From the NCBI RefSeq assembly GCF_963677125.1, contig NZ_OY781882.1:4982501-5046500 (forward strand): a stretch of DNA of 64,000 nt, read 5' to 3'. The notes under the pieces are model-generated. The model was not told the origin of the DNA. It saw nothing but the letters and a program-made list of their open reading frames with translations, and ran no database searches. Source of the DNA: an uncultured Desulfobacter sp. Its GTDB lineage: Bacteria; Desulfobacterota; Desulfobacteria; Desulfobacterales; Desulfobacteraceae. This document shows positions 53,561 through 62,146 of the stretch, piece by piece (positions within the stretch are counted from its first letter, which is position 1; the number at the start of each line of letters is the position of its first letter). The position numbers and the translations under genes were made by a program.

Positions 53561-54952
53561 ATGCCAAGGTCCAAACAAGCCGAAGATCTGGAAAATATTT
53601 TTTCCATTATTAACGATTATCCGGAAGGGACAGGTATTTCTTTTTTGGAAGAAATGCTTGGGAAAGCACAGGGCACACGAATCAGTCGCAGGACTATTCA
53701 AAGACGCCTGGAGCAGTTGATTTCAGATGGGCGCATCATGTCTGAAGGCAAAAGTACGGCCCGGGTTTACCGGGTCATTAATGTACAAGAGGCGAAGTCG
53801 TCAGACACGGAACCGTATGTCCCCATGTCTCCCGAAGGGGCCCGTATCCGAAAGGATATCCAAAAGCCGTTAATGCACCGTCGACCCGTTGGATATGAGC
53901 GGGAATTTCTATTGTCCTATATTCCGGGTACAACATGGTACCTGCCGGAAGGGGTTCGGGTACAGCTACATGACATCGGCCGGACCCCTTCCGGGGCAGG
54001 GCCTGCCGGAACCTATGCCCGGGATATACTGGGACGGCTTCTTGTGGATTTGTCTTGGGCGTCCTCAAAGCTTGAGGGAAATACATACAGTCGGCTTGAT
54101 ACCCAGCACCTCATTGAATTCGGCCAGGCCGCAGAAGGCAAAGATGCACTGGAAACCCAGATGATACTGAACCATAAGGCCGCCATTGAAATGCTGGTGG
54201 CGGATGCTGACCAGGTTGATTTCGATCTGTTTACCTTTCAGAATCTTCATGCAGTGTTGTCCCAGAATTTGATGCGCGACGAGGATGCCTGCGGCCGCCT
54301 GCGGCGACGGCCGGTGGACATATCCGGTACAGTGTTTTATCCTTTGGCTATGCCCCAGCAGTTGGAAGATTTTTTCCGCCTGATTCTGGACAAAGCCAAA
54401 GCCATTCCAGACCCCTTTGAACAGGCCTTTTTTTTACTGGTCCAGCTTCCTTACCTGCAACCCTTTGAAGATGTGAACAAGCGTGTTGCGCGTATCGGGG
54501 CCAATATTCCCTTAATAAAACAGAACTTATGCCCACTTTCTTTTGTTGATGTTCCTGAGCGTGCATACGTTGAAGGCATCCTTGGTGTTTACGAACTCAA
54601 CAAAATTGAACTGCTAAGGGATGTCTTTGTTTGGGCTTTTGAACGGTCCTGCCAGAGATATCTGGCCATCACAAAAGATTTGGCTGCGCCTGATCCGTTG
54701 AAAATCCAGTACCGGCAGGAAATTATTCAAGCCGTTCAAGAAGTTGTGAACGGGCGTGTATCCTTGTCAAAACAAGTGATCACGGATCTGTCCCGAAAAC
54801 TTGTGCCTGAAACAGACCGGACTGCCTTTGCAAAAATATTGGACCAGGCGTTTTCAAAACTGCATGAAGGCAGTGTGGCGCGTTACCGTCTGCGGCGTTC
54901 CGATTATTTAGACTGGGTCCTGATCCGGGGTGGCCGGCCTGGGCCGGGGTAG
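53561..54952 (+). CDS. Fic-family protein lacking the catalytic histidine
   Basis: 463 residues. An N-terminal winged-helix-like region (about 1-75, with RISRRTIQRRLEQLISDGRI) is followed by a Fic domain (about 130-345). The Fic core reads QPFEDVNKRVAR (Q300 to R311) where active enzymes have HPFx(D/E)GN(G/K)RxxR: the catalytic His is Gln and the anion-hole Gly is Val. Active Fic proteins transfer AMP or other phosphate-containing groups to target proteins; this subfamily may have lost or changed that activity. A segment SSKLEGNTYS resembles the inhibitory-helix type motif. It is flanked on both sides by gene fragments but is itself intact. Confidence 0.88.
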   Translation: MPRSKQAEDLENIFSIINDYPEGTGISFLEEMLGKAQGTRISRRTIQRRLEQLISDGRIMSEGKSTARVYRVINVQEAKSSDTEPYVPMSPEGARIRKDIQKPLMHRRPVGYEREFLLSYIPGTTWYLPEGVRVQLHDIGRTPSGAGPAGTYARDILGRLLVDLSWASSKLEGNTYSRLDTQHLIEFGQAAEGKDALETQMILNHKAAIEMLVADADQVDFDLFTFQNLHAVLSQNLMRDEDACGRLRRRPVDISGTVFYPLAMPQQLEDFFRLILDKAKAIPDPFEQAFFLLVQLPYLQPFEDVNKRVARIGANIPLIKQNLCPLSFVDVPERAYVEGILGVYELNKIELLRDVFVWAFERSCQRYLAITKDLAAPDPLKIQYRQEIIQAVQEVVNGRVSLSKQVITDLSRKLVPETDRTAFAKILDQAFSKLHEGSVARYRLRRSDYLDWVLIRGGRPGPG

Positions 54953-55044
54953 TGAGTGATACGCGGAAAAAAGGGAAGTCTCAAAAAATATGACAATTTG
55001 TAAGTTCAATTGACAATCGGTACACGGCCTGTTGCGCTCAGCAT

Positions 55045-55125
55045 ATGATTGCCCGTGAAATAGAAAATAAAGTATTGGCCTATAGCCGACAATATCCGGT
55101 TGTCACCATTACCGGTCCCCGCCAG
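55045..55125 (+). pseudogene. N-terminal fragment of an AAA_14/DUF4143 ATPase
   Basis: MIAREIENKVLAYSRQYPVV and TITGPRQ are the opening of AAA_14 proteins up to the Walker A loop (normally GPRQSGKTT). At that point the sequence is replaced by a REP-like hairpin and REP-transposase fragment, which disrupts the gene before the lysine of Walker A. Confidence 0.8.
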
Positions 55126-55135
55126 TTAGGAGCCA

Positions 55136-55196
55136 TTCCGGGGACAGCAGGCCTATTATTACATATACTGTCCCCCGAATACAGTCCCCCGAATAC
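55136..55196. repeat. REP-like hairpin with GGGGACAG/CTGTCCCC
   Basis: CCGGGGACAG (about 55138-55147) pairs with CTGTCCCCCG (55168-55177), followed by another copy of the motif (ACAGTCCCCCGAATAC). The same ACTGTCCCCGGAACT unit occurs at 53344-53359, 55473-55488 and, with one change, 55681-55696. It is next to a REP-associated transposase fragment. Confidence 0.65.
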
Positions 55197-55468
55197 ACGG
55201 AGGATTGGCCTTGGAGCAGCGCTGCGGCCCATTTAAGAGGAGAAAGTGACATGCTTGTTAATGTCAAGCCGGGCCTTTCACTGGTTCAGGGTGATTGGAA
55301 ATCTTTTTTATCCATTAAAGATTCTTCAAAGCAAATGGAAAATTTGCCTATCTCAGGACGTACTGGAAGGCCATTGGGAAATGATAAATTTATTGAATTT
55401 CTGGAAAAAAACTTGGCAGGATTTTAAAACCCAAAACGCCTGGCCCTAAACCCCAAAAAAAGAGTTGA
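55197..55468 (+). pseudogene. REP-associated tyrosine (Y1) transposase, C-terminal fragment
   Basis: WPWSSAAAHLRGESDMLVNV, then GDWKSFLS and GRTGRPLGNDKFIEFLEKNL, is the C-terminal third of the IS200-like REP-associated transposase family. A frameshift near 55425 separates it from the basic tail KPKTPGPKPQKKS, which ends at 55468. The catalytic HUH part is missing. The ORF starting at 55246 in another frame is not the real frame. A copy of the ACTGTCCCC unit follows within five bases. Confidence 0.8.
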
Positions 55469-55472
55469 ATAT

Positions 55473-55696
55473 ACTGTCCCCGGAACTCGTCCTACAGCAT
55501 CATAAAAGTCTACGCTGTTTTAGACTGTAGAGCAAACCCGGAGCAAACAACCGAAAAATTGAAGCAATGTCGGATATAGCGAACCGTTCAAACACTATTT
55601 CAAAAGGCCTTTTATGTATTCCAATATCAGGTAAACAAGAATTCCGGGGGCAGCATACATATTAAATTATCAATGGGTATACTGTCCTCGGAACTT
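55473..55696. repeat. Further copies of the ACTGTCCCCGGAACT unit
   Basis: Copies at 55473-55488 and 55681-55696 (the latter with T for C). The DNA between them contains no recognisable gene; it ends 30 bp from the receptor 9 stop. Confidence 0.6.
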
Positions 55697-55726
55697 ACAT
55701 GAGTAAATTTTGATAATTGTGCGAAA

Positions 55727-58093
55727 TCAGAAACTATAGCGAACCCCAATACCGAAGGTGCGCGGATCGCCGTAGTACACAACCGCCCCGTACGCGGTGA
55801 TATATTCTTCGTCGGTCAGGTTGTTGCAGTAGGCGTAAATATCATACCCTTTGAAGCGATAACCGACCTTGACATCAACAACGGTGTAACTATCCAGGTA
55901 CTTCTCGTTATCATCAGTGTCATAGGGAACCTCGCCCAGATTCGTCACATCCCCGCGAGCATAAAACCCGTTGGGATGGAGGTATGCGGCGCCGATTCGC
56001 GCCGTATGCGACGGAGTATCCTCTATCGGTTTACCGTCGTGTTGCTCCGCATCAATGATGCCGAGCGCCGCGGTCAATTCGATGGAATCGGTGAGAAAAT
56101 AGGTAAGATCCAACTCCACGCCCTGAGAGTGAGAGCTGTCCGCGTTACTGGTCCTCCAGAACCCATCTTCTCCCTGGTAATAGATATGGGTATCTTCGAT
56201 ATCCATGTAAAAGACGGCGGCGGCAAGACGTACGCGGTCAAACGCCCCTTTGATACCGATTTCGTAACTTGTCAATTGCTGCGGATCAAAGGCGTTGTCT
56301 TCCTCTGAACCAGTGGAAGAAGAATAGTTGAACCCGCCGGGCATATAGCCTCGTGCCACTGAAGCGTAAGTATTCCAGTTATCGTTCAACCGGTATGAGA
56401 GCGCAGCCTTGGGCAGAAAAGTGGTCCAAGTTTTATCCGCATTCAGGGAGTAGATAGGATCACTGCTGCTCCTGGCCAGGTTATAGTACGCATCCAGATC
56501 CATCTCCTTCTCGATTCGCTGATAGCGCCCACCAAGAGTCAATTCAAAATTATCGAGAAAAGGAATCATTATCTGCCCGAACAGAGCCTGGGTCTTACTT
56601 TTAGTTTCAGATATCCACTCCCATTCATAGTCAGTGCTTGCTTCATAGATCCCGTAAGGCCCCTCATCGATATCCTCAATGTCAAAATATACGCCGGCAA
56701 CCCAACGCAGGCCCTCCTTGTTATTGCTCGACAACCTCAGTTCCTCGGTCCAGGTTTCAGTTTTATAGGTATTAAATGCAAAGAATCCATCTTTATCGGT
56801 ATCTGCCATCTTATCCCTATCCCAAACACCGTCAAAGTCAAGGTCTCTGTGAGTAGTCACCGAACTCAGTGTTGCCGAATCGAACTCGTACTTCAGATGA
56901 AGGCTCTGAGCCAAGCTATTAACCTCTTTAACAGTATCTTCATCAAAAGAGACATGCTCGGCTTCGTCCCGGCTGTATTCGCTGATATCGGTCCCACTGG
57001 GCAATATGTACCCGCTTAACCAGTAATCTTTAGAAGAATCATTCGATAGAGTGGCCTTTGCGGTGAACCTGTAATTTGGTTTGTACAGCAGAAATGCAGC
57101 GAGGTTTTTGCTTTCACCCTTATTGGCCTTGTCGTCATCGGTGTAGTCGTTTGTAATCCAGCCGTCATCCTGTTGATAGCGACCGTTCAACCCAAGATAG
57201 AGCTTATCTTCAATAAGAGAGCCGTTAACATTGAAAGAGCCTTCTATGTTGTTGTAGCTGCCGTATTCAGTGTCGATATTTCCATGCCATTCGTTTTCCG
57301 GTTCCTTGGTCACCACCTTGATAACCGCACCGATGGCGTCTTTCCCGTAGAGCGTGCCCTGAGGGCCGCGTAAAACTTCGATCCTCTCAACATTGGCTAG
57401 CGAAGCATTAAAGCCATATGTATTGGTGTAGGGTATCCCGTCGATGTAGATGACCACTGGGTTGTTCCAGGTAAACAACGATGTATTCAACCCCCTGAAG
57501 TTCACATTATCGTCAACGGCAGACTTAAAAGCCATATTAGGAATCTCATTGATGACATCAGGAATATCCTCAATACCCTTCTCCTTGAGAACCTCATCGT
57601 CGATGACCGTGATACTCTGCGGAACTCTCTGAAGGTCCTCTTCAATTTTATTGGCGGTTACAGTGACAGTCTGCATTTCCAGGCTGATTTGCTGGGATTC
57701 AGACTTTTTCGTTTTGTTTCCCGCTGTTTCATATGCCGGCAAGTTTTCTTCTTGTGCCGCCTTCGAATTTTTTACCTTTAAAATCACTGTTCCCTTGGAG
57801 GTTACTACATAGGTCAAATCTGTACCATCCAGAACTTTTTCCAGGGCTTGTCCCCGGGTATGGTTTCCCTGGGCTCCCTGGGTTGTTTTTCCTTTCACCA
57901 GGTTATCTGAATAGGCCAGATTCAGGCCCGAAACCTGCTGATAAATTTCCAAAGCGCTCTTTAAACTCTGGGTATGGATGTTCCAGGATATTGTTGACGC
58001 ATCCATCTGCCCTGCTGCGGCCATTGTCGCGGTTGTAAAAAGTAACACTGAAATAATCGTCCCCAGGACCCGGGACATGTTCAACGGTTTCAT
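55727..58093 (-). CDS. TonB-dependent receptor 9 with N-terminal signalling (STN) domain
   Basis: About 788 residues from the ATG at 58093, chosen because AAAGGAGAGCAG lies immediately upstream. After the signal peptide there is an STN domain (about 40-105: WNIHTQSLKSALEIYQQVSGLNL...GQALEKVLDGTDLTYVV), then a TonB-box-like region MQTVTVTANKIEE, plug with VLRGPQGTLYGKDAIGAVIKVVTKEP and barrel ending VRYSF. STN-bearing receptors both import and signal ligand presence to an anti-sigma factor of the FecR type. FecR and FecI genes lie upstream on the same strand (59972 to 58383), so this is a complete cell-surface signalling set. It has no AraC neighbour. Confidence 0.94.
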   Translation of the reverse strand: MKPLNMSRVLGTIISVLLFTTATMAAAGQMDASTISWNIHTQSLKSALEIYQQVSGLNLAYSDNLVKGKTTQGAQGNHTRGQALEKVLDGTDLTYVVTSKGTVILKVKNSKAAQEENLPAYETAGNKTKKSESQQISLEMQTVTVTANKIEEDLQRVPQSITVIDDEVLKEKGIEDIPDVINEIPNMAFKSAVDDNVNFRGLNTSLFTWNNPVVIYIDGIPYTNTYGFNASLANVERIEVLRGPQGTLYGKDAIGAVIKVVTKEPENEWHGNIDTEYGSYNNIEGSFNVNGSLIEDKLYLGLNGRYQQDDGWITNDYTDDDKANKGESKNLAAFLLYKPNYRFTAKATLSNDSSKDYWLSGYILPSGTDISEYSRDEAEHVSFDEDTVKEVNSLAQSLHLKYEFDSATLSSVTTHRDLDFDGVWDRDKMADTDKDGFFAFNTYKTETWTEELRLSSNNKEGLRWVAGVYFDIEDIDEGPYGIYEASTDYEWEWISETKSKTQALFGQIMIPFLDNFELTLGGRYQRIEKEMDLDAYYNLARSSSDPIYSLNADKTWTTFLPKAALSYRLNDNWNTYASVARGYMPGGFNYSSSTGSEEDNAFDPQQLTSYEIGIKGAFDRVRLAAAVFYMDIEDTHIYYQGEDGFWRTSNADSSHSQGVELDLTYFLTDSIELTAALGIIDAEQHDGKPIEDTPSHTARIGAAYLHPNGFYARGDVTNLGEVPYDTDDNEKYLDSYTVVDVKVGYRFKGYDIYAYCNNLTDEEYITAYGAVVYYGDPRTFGIGVRYSF

Positions 58094-58200
58094 CTGCTCT
58101 CCTTTGTGTTTCATGAAGATTGACAATATCCCCCTGCCTTGTTACACAAAAGGACAGGGGCCGGCCGGCATTACAACTGCCCGCCGTACTTCTGTTTTTC

Positions 58201-58243
58201 AAAGGCGGCCTTGCTTTCTTGCCGGAATCCAGGCCGCCTTTTT
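58201..58243. terminator. GC-rich hairpin between fecR-like gene and receptor 9
   Basis: AAAGGCGGCC (58201-58210) pairs perfectly with GGCCGCCTTT (58232-58241). A T-run follows on the plus strand (TTTTTATAA); on the minus strand, which is the transcribed one here, only UUU closes the stem. It may attenuate read-through from the FecIR genes to the receptor. Confidence 0.6.
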
Positions 58244-58267
58244 ATAAATGTTCGACCAGCACCTCAT

Positions 58268-58329
58268 ATTTGCCGATTTTGTCCTGCTCACATAGCATTA
58301 GTATGCTACGCAGGCCCAAATCGACAAAT
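58268..58329. other. Long imperfect stem-loop
   Basis: Three nested pairings: ATTTGCCGATTT (58268-58279) with AAATCGACAAAT (58318-58329), CCTGC (58283-58287) with GCAGG (58310-58314), and TAGCAT (58293-58298) with ATGCTA (58303-58308). It stands next to the terminator-like hairpin in the 289-bp gap between the FecR-like gene and receptor 9. It could be a dispersed repeat or an RNA element. Confidence 0.6.
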
Positions 58330-58382
58330 CTAAGGCACTGGATCAAACATTTGTACAACAAGTCGAATACTTACTCCTTTTT

Positions 58383-59399
58383 TTAGGTTTCAGGCCACAA
58401 CATGACCGCGCCGCTGGACGTTCTTTCAGCGGTCAGGGAAAAACTGATCGTGATGGCCTCCAGTATCTCATCCAGGTCATGGGTGTTAAATGTGCCGGTA
58501 AAAGGCTTTTCCCCTATTTTCTTATCCACTATTATTATCCTCACACCATAGTGATGCTTCAGCTCCTTGAGCACAGCATCAAGGCGCATGGACCGGAATA
58601 CGATTTTTCCCTGTCTCCAGGCCGACACCCGGTCCAGCTCTGCTTGCCGTATACTGCCTGCTGGGCCTGCCCAGCAGTAATCCAACCCTTGCCCATCTGT
58701 GATTATCCGTTCATCCCGGGAAAGATCGGACGAGCCGGCAAGGCCGGAACAGACCCGGACCCGGCCGGCTTCCACATCAACGGAAACCAGCCCCCCCCGG
58801 TTGCGTACATGAAACCGGGTACCCAGCACGCGAATCAAGCCGTTATGAGCCCTGATCTCAAAAGGCCGGTCAGCGTCATGCCGCACGTCAAAAAACATCT
58901 CCCCGGCCGTTAATGTCACGTTGCGCTGCCAGGGATTGAACCGGACTGTAAAAAAGGTGTTGCCGTTGGTTTCCACATGGGAACCATCCGGCAGGGTGAT
59001 TTTCCGCTTCAGGCCTTTTTCGGTTTTGTAGGATATCTCTTTTCCGGTGTGCAGATTGCGCCAGGTGATCAGGTCTGATTTAAAATAGAATGCACAGAAA
59101 AACAGACCCGCCATGAGTGCAAGGCCTGCCATACCGAAACGCGGCATCCTGAATAATACTGGGCGACGGACCGGAACGGACATCGAGGAGGCCGATGAAG
59201 GCGCTGTCAGGTGTCCGATGTCATTCCAGGCCGCCTGTGTTTCGTCAAAAGCCGCACGATGATCCGGGTCGGCCTTGAGCCATTCATCCAGCCCTGTTTG
59301 CTGTTCTTTTGTGAAATCCTCTGCTCTGGATCGGGCAAACCAAAGGGCCGCCTGTTCCATTATCCGGTCTGATATTTCATTATTCCGGTTTGATGACAT
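58383..59399 (-). CDS. FecR-family anti-sigma/sensor protein
   Basis: 338 residues. The cytoplasmic N-terminus (about 10-65: AALWFARSRAEDFTKEQQTGLDEWL, then DPDHRAAFDETQAAW) is the sigma-binding DUF4880-like region; one membrane helix lies at about 93-111 (GMAGLALMAGLFFCAFYF); the periplasmic FecR domain follows (ITLPDGSHVETNGNTFFTVRF, VRVLGTRFHVRN type) with a C-terminal STN-like segment (RLDAVLKELKHHYGVRIIIVD). FecR proteins relay the ligand-loaded state of the receptor to the sigma factor. The gene follows the sigma factor by 69 bp. Confidence 0.93.
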   Translation of the reverse strand: MSSNRNNEISDRIMEQAALWFARSRAEDFTKEQQTGLDEWLKADPDHRAAFDETQAAWNDIGHLTAPSSASSMSVPVRRPVLFRMPRFGMAGLALMAGLFFCAFYFKSDLITWRNLHTGKEISYKTEKGLKRKITLPDGSHVETNGNTFFTVRFNPWQRNVTLTAGEMFFDVRHDADRPFEIRAHNGLIRVLGTRFHVRNRGGLVSVDVEAGRVRVCSGLAGSSDLSRDERIITDGQGLDYCWAGPAGSIRQAELDRVSAWRQGKIVFRSMRLDAVLKELKHHYGVRIIIVDKKIGEKPFTGTFNTHDLDEILEAITISFSLTAERTSSGAVMLWPET

Positions 59400-59468
59400 A
59401 CAAAATCTCCTGCTTTTATAAATGAAGACGGGAAGGCAGGGATTATCCCCTATATAAAATTGAAAAAA

Positions 59469-59972
59469 TTATAGATTTTTATGGGCAAGATATTTTCTTA
59501 TATGAAAAACCGCTTTGGCTATGTGGTGCTCAACGGTTCTGGGAGAGATATCCAGACGCCGGGCGATCTGCTTGTATGTCAGTTGCTCAAACCGGTGCAA
59601 AATAAAGACTTCCCGGCACCGTGGAGAAAGTTCTGCCAATGCTTTCTGTATCGGCTTCCTGCGTTCCTCAAGATCAATCCCGGCGGCGGGAGATTGGGAT
59701 TGTGTCGCCTGGGTTTCAACGTCAACCGTTGTGGTATATTTTAACCGGACTTTACGGGAGCGCATTGTATCTGTAAGTAAATTACGGGCAATGCTGAACA
59801 GATAGGACCTTGGAGATCTGAGACTTGCAATATTGCTGCTGTGGGCGATCATGCGCCTGAATGTTTCCTGGGTAGCATCTTCCGCATCCTGGACAGAACC
59901 CAACCTTGCCAGAAAAAAAAGATACAGGCTGTTGTAATTGGACTTGAACAAGCAGGAAAAAAACTCACGCAT
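59469..59972 (-). CDS. FecI-type ECF sigma factor
   Basis: 167 residues with region 2 (SLYLFFLARLGSVQDAEDATQETF, then SPRSYLFSIARNLLTD) and region 4 (LAELSPRCREVFILHRFEQLTYKQIARRL, DISPRTVEHHIAKAV). It belongs to the iron-starvation group of ECF sigma factors. It heads a same-strand set with the FecR-like gene and receptor 9. Active sigma should recognise a promoter in front of receptor 9, probably in 58094-58382. Confidence 0.93.
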   Translation of the reverse strand: MREFFSCLFKSNYNSLYLFFLARLGSVQDAEDATQETFRRMIAHSSNIASLRSPRSYLFSIARNLLTDTMRSRKVRLKYTTTVDVETQATQSQSPAAGIDLEERRKPIQKALAELSPRCREVFILHRFEQLTYKQIARRLDISPRTVEHHIAKAVFHIRKYLAHKNL

Positions 59973-60109
59973 ATTAAACCATCAGATCAACCTGTTTTAT
60001 TCATGACTGCTGTTTGCGCCTACCTTTAACAATAACACCTAATAGATTTAGTAGTGGCTAACAAACAAGTGGGCGAATGTCAAATAAATTTCATTTTTTC
60101 CTTGCCTTG

Positions 60110-62131
60110 TTAAAATCTATAAGCCAACTGGACACCGATCTCTCCGGGTGGAGAGTATACAACGCCATTACCATTAAACATACTGACAGAGTGATACTCT
60201 TTATCAAAAATATTTTTACCGTATAAATAGATTTCGTAACTTTCTTGCTCATAACCTATTTTCATATTTACAAGTGTATAAGGATCTTTGCTGTTCGTAT
60301 TTGCGCTATCAAAATATGTTTTACCGTAACCGTTTACATCAACTCTTGCAAAAATTCCGTTTGTGTCTCTGTATTGAATGCCTGCATTATAGCTGTATTC
60401 CGGTGCCAATACATTTTTATTCCCGCTGTAATCACCATTTGCATCTTCATAATCATCAAAAGTGGCATCTGTATATCCGAAACCACCAAAGAGTGTTATT
60501 GTATTGGTTATTTTTGCATTTAGCCCTATTTCAAAACCTTTGGAAGTTGCCTTTGCCGCATTATCCACATAGTGTTGATATGAACCGGCAATTGGCCAGA
60601 CTTTTACGTGCATATCATCTATTTTCATATAAAAAATAGAGGTATTTATTATAAGCCGATTATTGAAAAATGTATTTTTAGCGCCGATTTCATAATTCCA
60701 TAGCGTCTCGCTGTCATACTGTACCGGGGCACCTGCCACCGAACCCGTGTTAAAACCTCCTGCACGGTATCCCTTTGAGATGGTCGTATAATACATGCTG
60801 TTTTTATCGTGTTGATATTTTAAAGAGACTTTTGGAGAGATCTCACTATCTGAGAAATCTATTTTTGTAGTGGATTCTTCGTATTCTTTATTGTCATTAT
60901 CGTATCTAACCCCTGAAACAAAAGAGAATTTATCATTGATCGCATAATCTGTATGAATAAAAACACCTAAAGAATCATTCTCTTGTGTTGATGGAACAGG
61001 GGAATTGCCTAAATAATGTGATGCGTCATCAACTTCAACTTTATCTGCATAGACTCCTGCTACCCATTTAAAGACATCACCGCTATTACTTAGTCTAACC
61101 TCCTGTGAATACTTATCATGCTCCGTGTCGCAATTATAATCACCAAATGAATAATGCTGTAATGCATCTGAATTTATATTACGATAGGTGGTAATAGATT
61201 CTAAAAGATAATCATTTATATCATAGGATACTTTTAAGGCGTGGGCGGTTATGGTTGATCTATCATAACCTTGAACATCCGTACTTATACTTTTATCGCC
61301 CGGCGTATAAGGGGAGACATAATCAAGGTCTCCATTATCATATTCAAACCGAGATGAGATTAAAGATATTTCAAGATTATCATTGGGTGTATATCTTAAG
61401 TTTAATCTTCCATAGTCATCTTCTTTATCATTGGTATATCCCCCAAGAAGGGTGTTTTTTATGAACCCGTCTTTTTCATAGTGTTTTGCAGATACGCCCG
61501 CAAATAGTTTGTCCTTTACAATGGGTCCGCTGACACTTAACGTATATTGTCTTTTATTATCACTTCCAAATTCAGCACCTATTTTCCCTCTGGCTTCGTT
61601 ATCAGGCTTTTTAGTGATAACATTGATAACGCCGGCTTCCGCCTCTTTCCCGTAGAGTGTGCCCTGGGGGCCTTTTAAAACTTCAATCCGTTCTATATCC
61701 ATCAGCGCTTCATTAAAACCATTAATATTTGATATCGGAATACCGTCAACAATTATACTCGTTGGCTGTGAAACGCCTGCACCGGATAAATTACTGGAAA
61801 CACCTCGTATTGAAGGTGAAGAATATCCTCCGGATCTATCTATTAACATAAAATTCGGCGTATAGGCAGCAACATCTCGAACCGATTCTATTTTGCTGTC
61901 TTCGATTGCAAATTCATCAAATACAGTCATAGAGATGGGTACTTCCTGGACATTTTCCTCCCGCTTCTGTGCGGTAACCGTCATTGTCTCGAGTTTCAAC
62001 TCTTCCGACTCTTCAGCATCATTCTCTTTCGATTCTTCAGCATAACCGGTGGTTACGACAGGGCAGGGCATCACAACCGTACAGATTGTACCTATGGCCG
62101 CCAAGCATACAAGTGCTGTTTTAATACGCAT
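60110..62131 (-). CDS. TonB-dependent outer-membrane receptor 10
   Basis: 673 residues with signal peptide (cleavage near GYAEE), an acidic linker, TonB-box region LETMTVTAQKREE, plug with VLKGPQGTLYGKEAEAGVINVITKKP and barrel ending AYRF. It is the closest relative of receptor 6; both share long stretches such as SPKVSLKYQHDKNSMYYTTISKGYR. Base composition is AT-rich in the barrel but ordinary in the signal-peptide part, which suggests a mosaic. It starts 15 bp after the RND pump gene on the same strand, so it is probably cotranscribed with an efflux system rather than having an AraC of its own. Confidence 0.93.
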   Translation of the reverse strand: MRIKTALVCLAAIGTICTVVMPCPVVTTGYAEESKENDAEESEELKLETMTVTAQKREENVQEVPISMTVFDEFAIEDSKIESVRDVAAYTPNFMLIDRSGGYSSPSIRGVSSNLSGAGVSQPTSIIVDGIPISNINGFNEALMDIERIEVLKGPQGTLYGKEAEAGVINVITKKPDNEARGKIGAEFGSDNKRQYTLSVSGPIVKDKLFAGVSAKHYEKDGFIKNTLLGGYTNDKEDDYGRLNLRYTPNDNLEISLISSRFEYDNGDLDYVSPYTPGDKSISTDVQGYDRSTITAHALKVSYDINDYLLESITTYRNINSDALQHYSFGDYNCDTEHDKYSQEVRLSNSGDVFKWVAGVYADKVEVDDASHYLGNSPVPSTQENDSLGVFIHTDYAINDKFSFVSGVRYDNDNKEYEESTTKIDFSDSEISPKVSLKYQHDKNSMYYTTISKGYRAGGFNTGSVAGAPVQYDSETLWNYEIGAKNTFFNNRLIINTSIFYMKIDDMHVKVWPIAGSYQHYVDNAAKATSKGFEIGLNAKITNTITLFGGFGYTDATFDDYEDANGDYSGNKNVLAPEYSYNAGIQYRDTNGIFARVDVNGYGKTYFDSANTNSKDPYTLVNMKIGYEQESYEIYLYGKNIFDKEYHSVSMFNGNGVVYSPPGEIGVQLAYRF

Positions 62132-62146
62132 TTTTCTTCTCCAGGT

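Noticed and set aside
55246..55449. 67-codon open frame starting MTCLLMSSRAFHWF
   Set aside because: It is in the wrong frame; the next frame gives the REP-associated transposase C-terminus.
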